In this document: piece after piece, positions 10,814 to 29,829 of the stretch
Layout of the letters: every line of letters starts with the position of its first letter
How positions within the stretch are numbered: position 1 is the stretch's first letter
Assembly: GCA_037903475.1 (NCBI GenBank)
Contig: JBAJFG010000445.1
Location: forward strand, 744,001 to 808,000
Origin: Ancylostoma caninum
Taxonomy: Eukaryota > Nematoda > Chromadorea > Rhabditida > Ancylostomatidae
Length of the DNA stretch: 64,000 nucleotides
Direction of reading: 5' to 3'
Notes under the pieces: model-generated
Database searches by the model: none
Told to the model about the DNA's origin: nothing
The model's input: only the letters and a program-made list of their open reading frames with translations
Made by a program: the position numbers and the translations under genes

Positions 10814-11079
10814 TGTTGTGGGCGCTGAGACTCTTGGACTTTGTGTGGTCCGTATGCAATATAGAAATGGTGGTTCAGTGGATATCTTTATCTGACTGTA
10901 CAGAGAGAGTGAGTGCAAAGAGTAAAGTGAGTAACGAGCGCCTCGTGCGGCTTACAACATCATACTGCCTAGAAACTATCATCTCAAGCATAAGACGGGT
11001 CAGTCCCGCCCACTCCACATGAGGTACAGTAAGGGCGGTGAACATGAATGCTACAAGGATCATCGATCTGTCGATGATA
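10814..11079 (-). repeat. 5' LTR of the BEL/Pao element
   Basis: 266 bp, apparently identical to 8,070-8,335. On the plus strand it runs from TGTTGTGGGCGCTGAG to TCGATGATA. The outer edge holds a perfect 8-bp palindrome arm, ATCATCGA-TCTG-TCGATGAT. Confidence 0.92.
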
Positions 11080-11084
11080 GTCAT

Positions 11085-12732
11085 ACCACAAACTCTTGAT
11101 AAGACCTTAACGACTACGGCGATCGCTGACGACAGTGTCTACGAACCCAGTTCGAACAGCTGTTTCACAAGATCATGTCAACTGCTCAGAGACGTAGTCA
11201 AATCTGTCCTCCGCGGAAAGTTCGATGCTAGAACAACGTCGCGTTTATTGACAACTCACCCTGAAGTTCCAACGTATTACTCGCTTATCAAAACCCATAA
11301 GCTTGAGCCGAACGTTGACTTCAGACATGTGAATATATCTGGAGTGAAGACGCGACCAATAATCTCATCTTGCGCTGGACCGTCGGACAGAATAAGTTGG
11401 CTGCTGGTGAAGATCCTTGCTCCACTTCTACGATTCGTGGGAGCTCACATTGTGAACTCGAGCGAATTCATCAATGAAATTCAACGCTGTCAGATTCCGG
11501 ATAAGGCATGCTACGTTAGCTATGATGCAATTTCTTTGTATACGAACATCGACAGAACCGCGGCCATCCAAACTCTGATTGAACTTTTGAATGATCATTG
11601 CAACGAAGTGGAATTATTCGGTTTCTCTAGCAAGGACATCGAAGCTCTTTTGACGGCGACACTTCAGTGTAACATATTTCGCTTTAACAACAAGTTCTAC
11701 GCGCAGAAACGAGGGCTGGCTATGGGGATACGCATCGCCCCACTATTGGCCATTGTGTACCTCGACCATGTCGAAAGGGCATCGCTAACAGCTGGAATAC
11801 TCTTTTATAAACGTTACATCGACGACGTTTTTGTAGTTGGAACAACACCTTCAGAGTTAGCTGCCACACTCTCGAATTTGAATTCTAAAGACGTTCACAT
11901 ACAGTTCACCATCAAAGAACCCGACAGGAATGGCTTCTTACCATTTCTGAACACTAGAGTTCGGATTCATGAGGGAAAGAAGCAAATACGCTGGTACAAG
12001 AAAAGTTCATCTAAGAACATAATTTTACATTCCCGGAGTGCTCATCCACTTCACATGAAGGTGAATGTAGTGCGGAACTTGGAGATGACCAGCAAACGAA
12101 TTTGCACAGAAGACTCGGAAAGTGATGAACAAATACAAAGCATCCTATTTGAGAACGACTACACCACAGGGAATGCGAGTTCATGGAGACCATTCTCGAC
12201 CCCTGACGGCATCGCATTGGTTCTGCCATACGTGAACGATGATTTCTCCAGACGGATCAATCTCATCGTTCGGAAATGTGGCCTACCAGTGCGCCTTGTA
12301 CTACGACCACCGACAACACTCAAACAGATGCTAACATCGTCTCGCCTATATGAAACGGAATGTGACCAGCGGTCGTGTCGGTACTGCCGTAATCAGAAAA
12401 TCTGCCACTTACGCGGTACCGTTTACCTCATCACATGCGCTGGGTGTGGCCAGCGATACGTCGGAGAATCGGAGAGGCCACTGAAGAAAAGATTAGATGA
12501 GCATCGACGAGCACTCGTGCACCCACAATCATACCCCCACAACGGTTTCTCAAAACATCGCACGACGATGCACGCGAGAGAGTCTGCTCCAGATTTTGAG
12601 GTTAAAGTGTTGCATCGCCACCTCGAAAAACCTCTAGAAAGGAAGATCTTAGAGGCGAAAGAAATAAGGCGGTGGAAACCGGAGATCAACAACAAGGAGG
12701 AGCTTGTGGAGGCTTTAAGTCTTATTGCTTGA
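11085..12732 (+). pseudogene. Full PLE copy, RT core and GIY-YIG endonuclease
   Basis: Continuation of the interrupted PLE protein. Visible in order: SLIKTHK and TRPIIS (RT block 2), KACYVSYDAISLYTNID (catalytic block A), the AQKRGLAMGIRIAPLLA block, YIDD catalytic motif encoded at 11,815-11,826, FLPFLNT, a linker with cysteines spaced as C..C..C..C (CDQRSCRYCRNQKIC), then a GIY-YIG nuclease with VYLITC and RYVGES followed by RLDEH. The GIY-YIG domain makes the nick that primes reverse transcription in Penelope elements. No stop or frameshift interrupts it apart from the LTR insertion upstream. A methionine at 11,038 lies inside the LTR and is not the native start. Confidence 0.9.
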
Positions 12733-12922
12733 TCGATTGTGGGAAAGCAAGAGGAACGGTGATAATTCGACGAAGGACCGATTGCAGTATCATGACCGTT
12801 AAATACCCACTGTGGTCCCGGCGCGAATTCATTACTCCCTGTTTGCCGGCGAGTTCGGTGGGTGAAAAACAGCCACCCCATTCCCATATTGTAATGCATA
12901 TATTGTATGTTTTTGTTAAGAT

Positions 12923-12947
12923 CTGAAGAAGGCGCTAAGCGCCGAAA
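12923..12947 (+). other. Hammerhead-core-like hairpin at PLE 3' end
   Basis: Same 25-base motif as at 7,037, located about 190 bases after the PLE stop codon in the 3' untranslated region, upstream of AATAAA. Confidence 0.45.
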
Positions 12948-13002
12948 GCTCATCAATAAAACCTTGGACGAAGTTCTCAACCTGTGCTGAAAACAGAGGC
13001 GA

Positions 13003-13014
13003 TTTTCCGTTATT
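13003..13014. repeat. Right 12-bp target-site duplication of the PLE
   Basis: TTTTCCGTTATT, identical to 4,839-4,850. Confidence 0.8.
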
Positions 13015-13316
13015 GTTAATTTTTAGTGTTCATTATTGAGATTTTTACATATACATTATTTTTAAAAAATTTGAGATTTCGGCAGTCCAGATCCTCAGCT
13101 CTGGTAGGGGACCCTGGATTCCTATTCCATGTCCCCCCCCCCCCCTCCCGCTCCTAATTCTCCTCCGTCAGTGTTCAAAAATGGTAGCTTATCTAAGGGA
13201 ATGAGTCATTTCTAGCAATCGATATTTGGAATTGCAAAGATCACAGTAACACCAGTAGAACATACTTTTTGTCAAGGTTAGTAGTAAAAAAAAGCGCTCC
13301 AGGGTATGAATCGCAC

Positions 13317-22451
<9,135 letters not shown>

Positions 22452-22689
22452 AAAGGCTTAACCAAAGACATAACTCAACACTAAAATTTGACAAAAACAC
22501 AATAAAAAACGAACGTGCTCGCGTAAACAAGACTAATGAATAAAGAGTGTTCAGAGTCATGTTGCAAGTTATGGAAGTAAAGGTAGCCACCATTGCCGGA
22601 CGCAGGGGAAAACACTGCATGAGCCTCGATTTGTTCATTGTTTATTCTTATTATTATTTTCAAAATACTCATTTGACGTCATTATAGTG

Positions 22690-23830
22690 TGACGCGGGGT
22701 GTTCCTCAGCCGGCCTGTCACTATGGCCTGCACCATGGCTGCTATCCACTGCGTTCGGCTCAATATCGAGAAGCAAAGCAAAAACCGTAAAATTTCGCTT
22801 TCCTCGACTTGGAGAAAGTTTTCGATCGCGTTTCACACGAAGTTATTTGGTACGCGCTGCGACGGCACGCTGTCTCCGAAGAGCTCTTTGAGTGGGTGCG
22901 GATGCTCCACGCAGATCCTAGAAGTCGAGTAAAGGCGGCCGCTGGTACATCAGCAGAATTTCCTACTTCGGTCGCCGTGCACCAAGGTTCGACTCTATCT
23001 CCACTTCTATTTGTCATCATCATGGACGCCGTACACGAGACTTGCAGAAACCTGTACCTTGGACGCTTCTGTTCGTTCCATGCAGCAAATGTAAGCATGG
23101 AGTGAGCGCCTGTCACGGTTTGGTTTTCGTCTCAATGTCAAGAAAACCGAGTACTTAACAACGGATGTGCCTGAGGGCGGCACCATCAAAGTTGATGGCA
23201 CCGATCTCCCAAAGACCGATGCATTCAAATACCTCGGCTCAATGGTTTCGTCTGACGGTAACCTCACACATAAAGCCGTAGCGCGCGTAAACGCCACATG
23301 GATGAAATGGCGTTCAATGGCTGGTGTACTGTGCAACAAGAACATCTCTGAGCGTCTCAAGTCGAAAATCTATCGAACTGTTGTACGTGCTGTCGCTTTG
23401 TACGGAGCTGAATGTTGGGCTGCAACCAAGGAAGTAGAACATCGGCTTAGCGTCATGGAGATGAAGATGCTACGTTGGATGGGTGGCATTAGCAGACTTG
23501 ACCGCATCTGTAATAAGGACATCCGACACCGCTTTGGTGTAGCCTCAATAACGGAAAAGCTCCATGAAGCTCGTCTGCGATGGTATGGTCACGTGCTCAG
23601 GGCTGACAACGACAGCATTTGCAAAATCGGATTCGATCTTGACGTACCGAGCGAGCGACCAAAAGGACGCCCAAAACAACGATAGATGGACATGTTGCAC
23701 GCCGATCTGGAATTACTTGGGATCCACCATGACCAGGCACACGACAGGGCAAAATGGCGTCAAAGGATCACTAGAGCGGAACCCTCCTCCGAGATTACCT
23801 ATAGTTAATCATTTGATATCAAATTTTTTT
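22690..23830 (+). pseudogene. RTE-type LINE fragment lacking the catalytic YADD
   Basis: 5'-truncated reverse transcriptase. Recognised pieces are an N-terminal block reading into EKVFDRVSHEVIW (palm block A, after a frameshift near 22,795), HQGSTLSPLLFVIIMD (block B), then, after a break near 23,075-23,105, RLNVKKTEYLTTD, FKYLGSMVSSDG, AVALYGAECWA and EARLRWYGHVLR, which are typical of RTE elements. The segment that should carry YADD is deleted at the break, so the copy is dead. It inserted about 240 bp upstream of the WDR81 start codon, in the opposite orientation. Confidence 0.85.
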
Positions 23831-26800
23831 TTGTAATTTCAGCACTCGGCACTGGTAACCTCATAAACAATAACGGCACAAGACATGAAGAAAATTAGGC
23901 AGGAAACAGCAAGGTTGTTGATGAGAAGATCTTTTGCTAAGCAACTTCAAGTAACACGGAAACAAGTGACTTCTGTGTGAAGGGAACTTATGATCCCAAT
24001 ACAGCGAATCTTATTGTTACATTACAGAGAATGAGCGAAAGGGAATGGCTAAGCGGTGGGAGAGCTACATAGGAGGACTATTAGGAATGTCGCCACCTTA
24101 TTGGGCAGTTCTGAGAATTCCGTGGATTCGAACGGCCACCACGTCATGACAAATTAATATACAGTCTATAGTTTGGATCAATATGCAGAAAAGATTAAGA
24201 TATAAATATACTATCAAAATTGTGAATCTTAAAAATCGAAGAAATAAGGAATAAATCGCGTTTTTCTACATAATAAAAATGTTCTAATAATGACACACAA
24301 AGCTTCGATTCGAATTTTGTCCAGAGCCAGTGTCAGCGATCCTTCGAAATGACCATTTACAAAGAAAGTGATTGGGCCCTCGAAAGATATCACCGCGTCG
24401 TGAATTCTGATAGTAGCTTACCCAAATTTTGGCTCTGTCGCAGTATTTGACGGAAAGCTCTGAGGAAAACTCTACCGGAGGAGAAATGCCCTAGCCTGAT
24501 AGTGCCAAGTCTGGGCTGTGGAGCGGTGGCAAGCTCGACTTCTAATTCCAGATATTAAAAGGAGGACAGGTCAACCCTCATAATTTCGGTTCAGCTACCC
24601 ACGTTTCGCGACCACTTTCAAGAACTCACTTGTTGCATGTATTCATAGTCAAACCTCGAAAACCTCAACAGACATCTGAGGAAAATATAGAGTGTTGTGT
24701 TGAAAGTGTTTCCATGATGGGAGGATGCACCGTGCAGTCGAGGCTTCAACACAAACCCCCAAATCAGTAGCATCCGCGTGATTCCAAGGCAAAATGACTG
24801 CGAAACGGGAGCAGGAACAGATTCCTCCGATAACTTTCCAGGAGAGTATGCAATGCAGTATCATATCGCATAAATTTATTTGATTTAGCGAATAATTTAG
24901 AACCGCATTAAAAAAAAGAAAATTTCAGAAACAAAGAGCTTCTTCTCTTCTTGCTCGATAATTGAAGGTTTCCATATTTTCCAGAAGTTCAAATTCTCGA
25001 ATTATTCAGGATCGAATGCTCAAATATCGAGGATATGTAATAGATTATTCGTTCACCACACCACTACACAATGCATATCAGGTCTAAAAATAAGTCAGAG
25101 AGCTGACATATGGGAGTTGAGTTGATTCACAATAATTCTGGCGGTTTTCTGGGGTGGGACCATCCCACCTTTTTTCAACTACTTTTTTGTTATTGAAAGC
25201 AGATTTTCAGTGTTCTTCGCAATTTGTCGAGTACTCTGAGAGCGAATTTCCGTCATATTTTGAAAATCCACCTCAGTTCCTTTCTTTTATTTCAGAGCAG
25301 GCTTTCGTTTTATTTTTCAGCGATAGTTTTGGTGGCTCCCTTTTTCAAAAACAGACTACATTTCATTGACCACGAAAACGCCGCAAAATGAAGCAAACAA
25401 AGGATCTGCGAACAAAACAACTGGTGAAAAAAGGCAGCATTATCGACTTTTTCGTGTCAGTCCACTCCGCGGCTAGTGCAACTCGATCCACAGCGACACA
25501 AAGTGAAGAACTACATATGAATCTCCATAAAAAAAATTCGACGCCTTTTATAAATTGCAGCACCAGAGGGGTGCTGAAGTGAGCTCGAACACCAATGGTT
25601 CGGGTTGGTGTTTGGAAACTGGCGTGAATGTCTTCAAAAGAAGGTCAGCAGTAAAAGGAAAACGGCGGTGTGTATCTGTGAGTCCAAGAACAGGAGTAGG
25701 TCAACTCTGACGCAAGCGTTCTGGCATTCATTGCATTCAGCATCCGTAGCAAATAGATGAAATATATTTCTAAAAAATGGCATAAAAGCAATGCAAAGGC
25801 AGGGAAATACGGGAAGGGAACAAGAGAAATTATGACAATTTTTTAGCAAGTTTCAGAAAAGCTTCCGAAAAAAAAAACTCTGAAATCCCGTGACTGAGGC
25901 AAAAAAATCACTACAGACAAAGAAACTCTCCAAACCAAGAACAATTCAGCCCATATATGCGAATGTCAATAATCCGATGAGATAGTGGGTAAATGTAAAA
26001 TCAAAGTTTACTACAAATATAATTGAGCTCATCTAAAAATTGTTACCAGAGTGCACTAAATACGCCCAGCTCAAGTGAAAAAAACTCCAGTGATGTTACT
26101 TGTTAATTGTTAGTGGTATTTCAGCTTGAAAATAGATTGTGAACCTTTCACTCCCGTACTTAAATAATTTCTGATTCACATGCCAGGCCGCCGTCATACA
26201 AGAATAACACATTGAATACCAATCAAATTCAAAATTGAAAAGTTTTAAAGAATATCAAGAAGGTGGATAGCCACGCCCCTTCAAAATAACAAATCATGAT
26301 TTAAAATATCGGGGAGTTGACGTGGTTATGCAGGTTGTATTAGTCGCTATTACATAGTTGGAGGTGTATGGCCACGCCCCTTCGCCCCACTTCGCTCATT
26401 CTTCCAGTTGCACAGATGGTTGTCAGAGTAAACAAGGCAAGTGAATGCTGAGAAGTTGAGAGGACAAAAAATAGTCGGCAGACCTCTTCCGGTTCTACTG
26501 GCCGATGTTTCCATCTTTATCTTGAAGTATCTCTGTTTATTTGTCATACTTACTTCGAAAAGAAATCGACTGAGGCTAATTAAAGGGAGAAATATTGGGC
26601 AGTTATAGAATTCCTGTTGAATTACAGTCCTCTGAGGTGTCACGCAGTAGAAACATTGTAAGACGAGCAAAAAAATCACTAGTGGGACGTGTGTATCACG
26701 GCGAAAAAAAGGACGGAATCGGAGCAAGCGCGCAACGGGTTTGAAAAAAAAAGGATTAGCTGGGCAAATGGCAGAGAAATGAAGTGAAAACACCGCGAAG

Positions 26801-27464
26801 AGCGAAAGAGCTTTACGATGGAATAAGGTAAGCAGTGGAATCAAATTAAACATGAAAAACGAGCCTTCGCGCCGGTGGAGAAGGCAAATTTGGGTGGCTC
26901 CATCCACTCCCGCTTTTATCCCATAGAAAATGAAAAGATAGCTAAGGAAATAACATAAAACACCATTGTGCACAATGTAACCCAATAACTACCTTAAAAA
27001 CGATAACAGTCGATTAGAAAAATTCGCAGAAGAAAGAAACGTAAAATTGCACCGCTTGAATGTATAGCTAGCAGATTTACTGGTACGAATAAGAGAATAT
27101 GCCTTATAAAGCAACTAGTTCGATTAGAGAACTGTGATGCGGGCGGAACTGACAAAATGCCCTACAAGACGGGAGTTTCTGTGATCTGGGTATCTGGAAG
27201 AGACGTCAGTTATGACCAGAAATTTCCAAAAACCGATCAAAGGCAGTGTGTTCACCTTTGCAACGATGGCAAAGTCGGCGAGCACCCTATGCAGTTTTCA
27301 ACTTTCACTCCTTTTATTTATTTGCTCAACGCACGCAAGGTGCCGTAACCATGGAAAAGAACTGTAGAAATGCCGAGGCAAAGTGCTGGTTAGGTGCATT
27401 GTGCCTCGGTATTTTTATATTTCTTCCGTCATCACCCAGTAGCTGACATTTTTTTGAAATTTTG
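23831..27464. other. Gene-poor stretch, 3.6 kb
   Basis: No exon chain was found on either strand. One segment (24,310-24,640) matches 42,440-42,650. Two related 20-base words (GTGGATAGCCACGCCCCTTC near 26,263 and TGTATGGCCACGCCCCTTCG near 26,365) mark a small local repeat. A 211-codon minus-strand open stretch at 26,350-26,985 is Phe-rich and resembles no family that I know. Confidence 0.5.
24310..24640. repeat. Dispersed repeat shared with 42,440-42,650
   Basis: Diverged similarity in order: CTGATAGTGCCAA, GGCAAGCTCGACTTCTAATT, then AATTTCGGTTCAGCTACCCA, each paired with a similar word at 42,516-42,630. It looks like an old transposon-derived repeat with no ends recognised. Confidence 0.6.
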
Positions 27465-27466
27465 TA

Positions 27467-27610
27467 CAGTCCTTCTCAAAAATTCTTGCCTCATGCTTCA
27501 CCGCCCATCTGCTAAGCCGCGCTGCATCACCTATGCATTATCATACGTGGTGTGACGTGGCTAAGCTGACGGGCGGTTCAGTGTGAGGCAAGAATTTTTG
27601 AGAAAGACTG
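27467..27610. mobile_element. Tc1/mariner-type MITE, 144 bp
   Basis: Inverted ends CAGTCCTTCTCAAAAATTCT and the complement AGAATTTTTGAGAAAGACTG, about 27 bp long, flanked by TA on both sides. A CAGT terminus with a TA duplication is typical of Tc1/mariner elements. Non-coding. Confidence 0.85.
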
Positions 27611-29829
27611 TAGACCTTATAGTTTGTGTCTTAGGGATCTGTCCACGCGTGCGCGCCACCGGTGAATTGTGATGATTGCACTCGGCCACTTCCTAGCAGT
27701 TTGAAATGCAATAGATCAGTGAGACGGCCAACTACTGCAACACAAATGCGAGAACATTGAACGTAACCACAAATCCCACTGGAAAACTTTCACTTGGGCT
27801 GAAGACCGGTGAAAGGCAAACAGCTGAGCGGTGTCCTGGTCAACCATCACAATTCGTCCGTGACGCGCACGCACCCGCTTCCCCGCCTCGAATGATAGAA
27901 TTTATAGACTGTACCTACCTTACTAGGAACTGGCAAAAGCAATTACTTTGCTGATTCTCAAAAGTCAGGTGAAACAAATGTTGGAGAGGTTTTGAGTGGT
28001 GTAATCATCTATTCTGATAAATGTGCGCTAGGAACTCAGCCCGAATAGCGTAATGTGTCTAGCAGCATCTCTTCTCAGTTGCTGCCGCCCTCCCCTCAAT
28101 CGCCATCCATCAGCAGTTAATGCTGAAAGGACGAAAGGTTGAGCAGCAATTGAGGGGAGGCTGGCAGCAACTGATAGGAGATGGTGCCTTGGTTTCTACT
28201 CGAGGTACGGCCTGCGTTCCTAGCGCACCTTTACCTGAGTGGGTGAATACCGATGGTGCCACCCTCGGTAACACTATGGAAGAGCTGGCGGAAGGAACCA
28301 TCAACGCCCTTACATGGGCCCCAGTGCGACGCCAATTCGCGTACGTCACGCAGGTTCGAATGACGCAGCGAGCGACAATTACGTGGTGTTCCACACCTGT
28401 CCACAAAGAATTCGCTGACGGGTACAGGCAGGACACACCGCTGTGCCACGGGCTCTGGTAACTGCAACGGCACAAAAGCGTGCTATCGATGACGAGCTGG
28501 CCGCGAACTGAGCAAGAAGGGCAGGTGACTCCTGTGACGTTATCAGGAAGTGAGTTGAGTGGATCCAAGGCCTGCAACAGGTCCAGAAGCCAGACCGGGT
28601 GGACGCGCGCAGACGCCGGGGAGCGGCGGGGGGTCGGCGCGGGACGGAGAGGGGGCAGAGCGCAGAGAAGCGAGAGCCGGGGGGCAGAGACGGAGAGCAG
28701 GCTGTCAGGGACGCCGTTTTCGCGTGCCTCTGGTCAGTGCACTGTATCGGGTTTCTGCTTCCGTTTCTCCAGCCACCTCACGATCCTTTCTGCAGTACTG
28801 TACTGCTCATACTCATAGTCTCAGGCCACTGGGCAGTACCGTTCAGACTCATCTTTCTACTCTGGATAGGAGGTTTCGAAAACCTGGTCTGGGTCTGTTG
28901 AAGCCCAGCTCACAATCCGTTTCGTCCTCTATATCGTCACATTCCTTATTTTCTCTACCTAACTCTGCTAAGACAGAGTGTCTGCGACATCAAATCACAA
29001 TTTCTTCCGCAAATGATTTGTTGCCCAGCGCATGGAGCGAAATTTTTCTGATGCAGCGTGCATGCAGACTTTTCCCGTCAATGATTTCTCACTCCACATG
29101 CTAGGACGCATCCGCATTTGTTTTCATTCCCACCAAATCCTTGTACATATGTTTCTTCACCATGGAACGTAGAAGCATTGATGTTAAGCCAACTGTCTGC
29201 ATATCAAATGTCCTGTCGTATATGAGCCTAACACGTATACACCGCTTTCCTTGGGACAGAAGTAACTAACAGTATGATTTAGTTAGAAACAATGCATTGG
29301 CTCTATTCGGGTTCGGATATTTGAGCTCGAACAAGTTGAAGATTCGTATTTCAAAACAAGAGAGCAACACATCCATGGTGAAGGAAAACAGTGACTGCAG
29401 GGCTTTCTCTCCCTCGAGTACTGGGATGCTCGAATCAGTCCGAAAATTCTCGCTCAAATCAGAGCAATTAGTCAATTTTCATTTGGTGCTAAGTGTAGTA
29501 CGCTCCTGTAGAGTTGTAGAATGAGTCACTGGTGGACTAATCTGTGAGGGCCACGTTATGCCGATCAATACACGGAATAAGACTATCTCATAACCTGAAA
29601 ACCCGTGCTTGCTACGAAAATTCTGAACTTCCTATGACATTTGTTAATTTATTCTGAGGTGTTGAGCAGTATTGCGCATGTAATACAATCCAAATTCAGC
29701 ACAGATCCTCCCTAACAAAATCAGTACAAATGTCAGTAAGCACATTTCCTCATAACGTGATGGAGCTACAAGGTAAGATGTGTTGGATTAAAAAAATACG
29801 CAAACAAAAAGAGATCTGCTGTTGCGTCC
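27611..29829. other. No supported gene; one hairpin at 28,078-28,174
   Basis: CAGTTGCTGCCGCCCTCCCC at 28,076 pairs with GGGGAGGCTGGCAGCAACTG ending at 28,174. The rest is GC-rich around 28,560-28,750 with overlapping open stretches on both strands but no exon structure or recognizable protein. Confidence 0.5.

Larger units (their letters stand above)
8070..11079 (-). mobile_element. Non-autonomous BEL/Pao-type LTR retrotransposon
   Basis: Two 266-bp direct repeats (8,070-8,335 and 10,814-11,079) with no difference that I can see enclose a minus-strand gag-protease frame. The element is flanked by GTCAT at 8,065-8,069 and 11,080-11,084, a 5-bp duplication typical of the group. A primer-binding site matching tRNA-Gly adjoins the 5' LTR. 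Reverse transcriptase, RNase H and integrase are missing: coding sequence passes from the protease region through a short P/R-rich tail into the 3' LTR. It therefore needs enzymes from a relative. Identical LTRs imply a young insertion. Confidence 0.9.
4851..13002 (+). mobile_element. Composite Penelope-like retroelement with GIY-YIG nuclease
   Basis: Four parts are visible: an inverted 5'-truncated copy (about 4,851-6,296), a direct 5'-truncated copy (about 6,301-7,120), the N-terminal part of a full copy (7,123-8,069) and the rest of it (11,085-13,002); the gap is a nested LTR element. The whole is flanked by a 12-bp direct repeat, so it integrated as one unit. A direct partial copy ahead of a full copy (pseudo-LTR) and an inverted truncated copy at the 5' end are known features of Penelope-like elements. 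The outermost left bases, read on the minus strand, match the junction between direct copy and full copy near 7,110-7,155, showing that the template was itself a tandem. Confidence 0.9.

Noticed and set aside
11038..11084. Methionine at 11,038 as start of the PLE protein
   Set aside because: It lies inside the BEL LTR; homology and frame show that the protein continues from 8,069.
26350..26985. 211-codon minus-strand open frame, Phe-rich
   Set aside because: Composition is that of AT-rich noncoding DNA read on the T-rich strand; no domain, no splice context, no similarity that I recognise.
28345..28380. tRNA-like B-box word GGTTCGAATGA
   Set aside because: No A box, acceptor stem or cloverleaf can be drawn around it.
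28559..29104. 181-codon plus-strand frame, Gly/Arg-rich then Ser-rich
   Set aside because: Arises from a GC-rich patch; overlapping frames on both strands are equally open and none resembles a protein family.
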